Below, in pieces: positions 32,213 through 33,863 of a DNA stretch of 33,863 nt (position 1 is the first letter of the stretch; every line of letters starts with the position of its first letter). A program made the translations under genes and the position numbers. The DNA is from an uncultured Bacteroidales bacterium (GTDB lineage Bacteria; Bacteroidota; Bacteroidia; Bacteroidales; P3): the NCBI GenBank assembly GCA_947179195.1, contig CAMXAS010000003.1, positions 1 through 33,863 on the forward strand. The letters run 5' to 3'. The notes below the pieces were generated by a model. It did not search any database. It saw nothing but the letters and a program-made list of their open reading frames with translations, and had not been told where the DNA came from.

Positions 32213-33052
32213 TTAGTTGGACGATGCGGGCACCGCCGGATGGGGATGGGTCGCGACGATGGATTTCCGCGGGCAGATTTCCACGCAGGTGCCGCAATGC
32301 GTACAGCGTGTGAAATCGATATAGGCCAGGTTGTTTTCCACTTTGATGGCGCCCACCGGACAACTCTTGGCGCATTTGCCGCAGCCGATGCAGGCCGACA
32401 GGCAGTGCTTCATGGCCAAGGCGCCCTTGTCTTCCGTATGGCAACCCACGTAGATGCGGCCTTCCTGCGCGTGTTTGTAACGCAGTTCGATGATGCCGCG
32501 CGGACAAGCCTTGACGCAGTTACCGCAGGCCGTACAGCGGTCCTCGTTGACGGTGGCCAGGCCGGTCTTGGGATCCATCGTCAGGCAGTTGAACGCACAG
32601 GCGCGCGTGCAGTCGCCCAGGCCGAGGCAACCGTAGCTGCAACCGTTTTCGCCGGCGTGCAGGCTGTGGGCGAAGGCGCAGCTTTCCAAACCTTCGTAGG
32701 CCGTTTGGCGGATGCTGTTCAGGTGGCCGCCCTGACAGCGCACCACCGGAATCTTGACTTCGCACGTGTCCGCGTGCATGCCCATGAGGTCGGCCACGGC
32801 CGCCCATTCTTCGTTCGAGCAGACCGGGCAGTGGAGGTCGGTTTGCCCATTGCTTTCCACTAAGGCTTTGGCCAGGTCACGGCAGCCCGCCTTGCCGCAG
32901 GCGCCGCAGTTGGCGCCCGGTAGCCGTTCGGCTACGAGGTCGATGCGCGGGTCTTCCTCCACCTTGAATTTCATGGCGATGAAATAGAGTACGACGGCTG
33001 CGATGAGGCCGGTGGCGGCCAAGAGCAGAACCGCATAGAGAAACGTCGTCAT
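32213..33052 (-). CDS. rnfB: Rnf complex ferredoxin-interacting subunit RnfB
   Basis: 279 residues. The N-terminal TM is about 5-27. A 4Fe-4S domain has Cys49, 52, 57 and 75 (NCGACGKAGC ... LHC). Ferredoxin-type clusters follow: a Cys-rich GCLGLGDCTRAC region, CTACGNCVKACP, CIGCGKCAKSCP and CTHCGTCVEICP. RnfB is the entry point for electrons from reduced ferredoxin. It is first of the six rnf genes, which are all present and in the standard order B-C-D-G-E-A. It lies 27 bases after purN with no -7 box in the gap, so it may depend on the purN promoter. Confidence 0.96.
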   Translation of the reverse strand: MTTFLYAVLLLAATGLIAAVVLYFIAMKFKVEEDPRIDLVAERLPGANCGACGKAGCRDLAKALVESNGQTDLHCPVCSNEEWAAVADLMGMHADTCEVKIPVVRCQGGHLNSIRQTAYEGLESCAFAHSLHAGENGCSYGCLGLGDCTRACAFNCLTMDPKTGLATVNEDRCTACGNCVKACPRGIIELRYKHAQEGRIYVGCHTEDKGALAMKHCLSACIGCGKCAKSCPVGAIKVENNLAYIDFTRCTHCGTCVEICPRKSIVATHPHPAVPASSN

Positions 33053-33079
33053 AGGTCGATGTGTTATTCGGTGAGGTAC

Positions 33080-33691
33080 TTATTTGGCTTGGAACGGGGG
33101 CAGCGTCTGCAGCGCCCATTGTTCGATGACTTCGGGAAAGTGGCGGTATTCCAGTTCGTGCACCTTCCCGGCGATGCTGTCGGGCGTATCGTCGGGCGAG
33201 AGCGGGCAACGCGCCTGGAACAGGATGGCGCCGCGGTCGTAGTGTTCGTCCACGAGGTGAATCGTGATGCCGCTTTCTTTCTCCCGGTTGGCGGCCACGG
33301 CTTCGTGCACGTGGTGGCCGTACATGCCCTTGCCGCCGTAAGCGGGCAGCAGGGCCGGGTGGATGTTGACGATGCGTCGCGGATAGGCGGCCGTCAGGTA
33401 GGCCGGAATCAGGCTGAGGTAGCCGGCCAGCACGATATGCGTGATGTCGTGCGTCTTAAGCAGACCGAGCACGGTTTCAGGCTCCTTGAGTCGGCTGTCG
33501 GGCAGGTAAACGGCCTCTATGCCGAGCTTGGCCGCGCGCTGGGCCACGTAAGCCTGTTTGCGGTTGTAAAAGACCGGCCCGATTTGAAATCGCGGATTGT
33601 CTTTGAAATACAAGGCGATACGTTCGGCGTTCGTCCCGTTTCCGGAGGCGAAGAGGGCGATGCGGAAAGGGCTCGGCGTAGAACTTGTCAT
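33080..33691 (-). CDS. purN: Phosphoribosylglycinamide formyltransferase (PurN)
   Basis: 203 residues from ATG 33691. Transfers a formyl group from 10-formyltetrahydrofolate to GAR in purine synthesis. The phosphate-binding segment is RIALFASGNGTNAERI, and VLAGYLSLIP follows. NIHPALLPAYGGKGMYG contains the catalytic Asn and His, and the Asp of the usual DxG motif is found in HLVDEHYDRGAILFQ. The longer frame begins at a TTG at 33718, inside the -7 box, and was rejected. It is followed closely by rnfB in the same direction. Confidence 0.95.
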   Translation of the reverse strand: MTSSTPSPFRIALFASGNGTNAERIALYFKDNPRFQIGPVFYNRKQAYVAQRAAKLGIEAVYLPDSRLKEPETVLGLLKTHDITHIVLAGYLSLIPAYLTAAYPRRIVNIHPALLPAYGGKGMYGHHVHEAVAANREKESGITIHLVDEHYDRGAILFQARCPLSPDDTPDSIAGKVHELEYRHFPEVIEQWALQTLPPFQAK

Positions 33692-33715
33692 ATACGGTAT
33701 TTTTATAATAGAGTA

Positions 33716-33723
33716 CAAATTTA
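33716..33723 (-). promoter_or_regulatory. -7 promoter box of purN (and perhaps rnfBCDGEA)
   Basis: TAAATTTG on the minus strand matches TAnnTTTG exactly, 24 bases before the purN ATG. A GC palindrome CGGCCGGCCG (33741-33750) sits at about the -33 position. The remaining bases to 33863 are AT-rich and noncoding as far as I can see. Confidence 0.55.
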
Positions 33724-33863
33724 ATAAAATAAAGTGACTTCGGCCGGCCGGTCGCGGGCGTTTCGGGAAAGTTTTTAACGATTATGTTTGTATTTGTTTG
33801 ATAATCAACAAGTCTATTTTGTTAGGTTTTTGTAGACCCGCCGATTTGTTGGTAAAATTGTAA

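Noticed and set aside
33741..33750. CGGCCGGCCG palindrome as a definite operator
   Set aside because: A GC-only 10-mer can occur by chance in a GC-rich genome; it is mentioned only in support of the purN promoter and not called as its own site.
1..33863. CRISPR array, tRNA, rRNA, insertion sequence or phage genes
   Set aside because: No direct-repeat array, no tRNA-like cloverleaf in the short intergenic gaps, no transposase or integrase motifs, and base composition looks even throughout.

Overview
The window is a dense, GC-rich piece of a Bacteroidota chromosome, most likely from the order Bacteroidales. The signs are an LpxC-FabZ fusion, the moxR/DUF58/batABCDE aerotolerance operon, an rprXY-type two-component pair, a Bacteroidota-style outer-membrane barrel gene, and intergenic -7 boxes matching TAnnTTTG, with Shine-Dalgarno sequences mostly absent. 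I cannot name the genus. I saw no tRNA, rRNA, CRISPR array, transposase, prophage or other mobile element. It reads as a core chromosomal region, and no intergenic gap exceeds about 230 bases.

Layout. (1) 2-4610, plus strand: a 5'-truncated murB joined in frame to a complete folC, then a YfcC-type carrier and aspartate kinase. (2) 4607-8461, minus: an rprX-like histidine kinase, an rprY-like response regulator and a predicted surface beta-helix lipoprotein. (3) 8552-9973, plus: lpxC-fabZ, divergent from rprX, with closely spaced opposing -7 boxes. (4) 9970-18309, minus: moxR, DUF58, a BatD-like gene, batA, a batB-batC single frame, batD and batE, nearly all touching or overlapping. (5) 18533-25923, plus: ruvX, def, a giant TPR protein, an outer-membrane barrel, a ribF-like gene and yggS, in one tight run ending at a strong bidirectional terminator. 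(6) 25993-27974, minus: arcC and ornithine carbamoyltransferase with their own -7 box. (7) 28058-33691, minus: purN followed by a complete rnfBCDGEA.

Functions. Much of the window serves the cell envelope: peptidoglycan precursor (murB), lipid A and fatty acids (lpxC-fabZ), envelope sensing (rprXY), the inner-membrane vWA/TPR Bat complex, and the TPR/outer-membrane-barrel pair. The 3' third covers redox and energy: Rnf couples ferredoxin and NAD to ion pumping, and carbamate kinase with ornithine carbamoyltransferase can make ATP from citrulline.

Nothing here is plainly a new defence or mobile system. The items most worth a second look are the MurB-FolC frame, the RibF-like protein whose riboflavin-kinase half is shortened and lacks its signature, the uncharacterised TPR/barrel pair, and the face-to-face promoters between rprX and lpxC.
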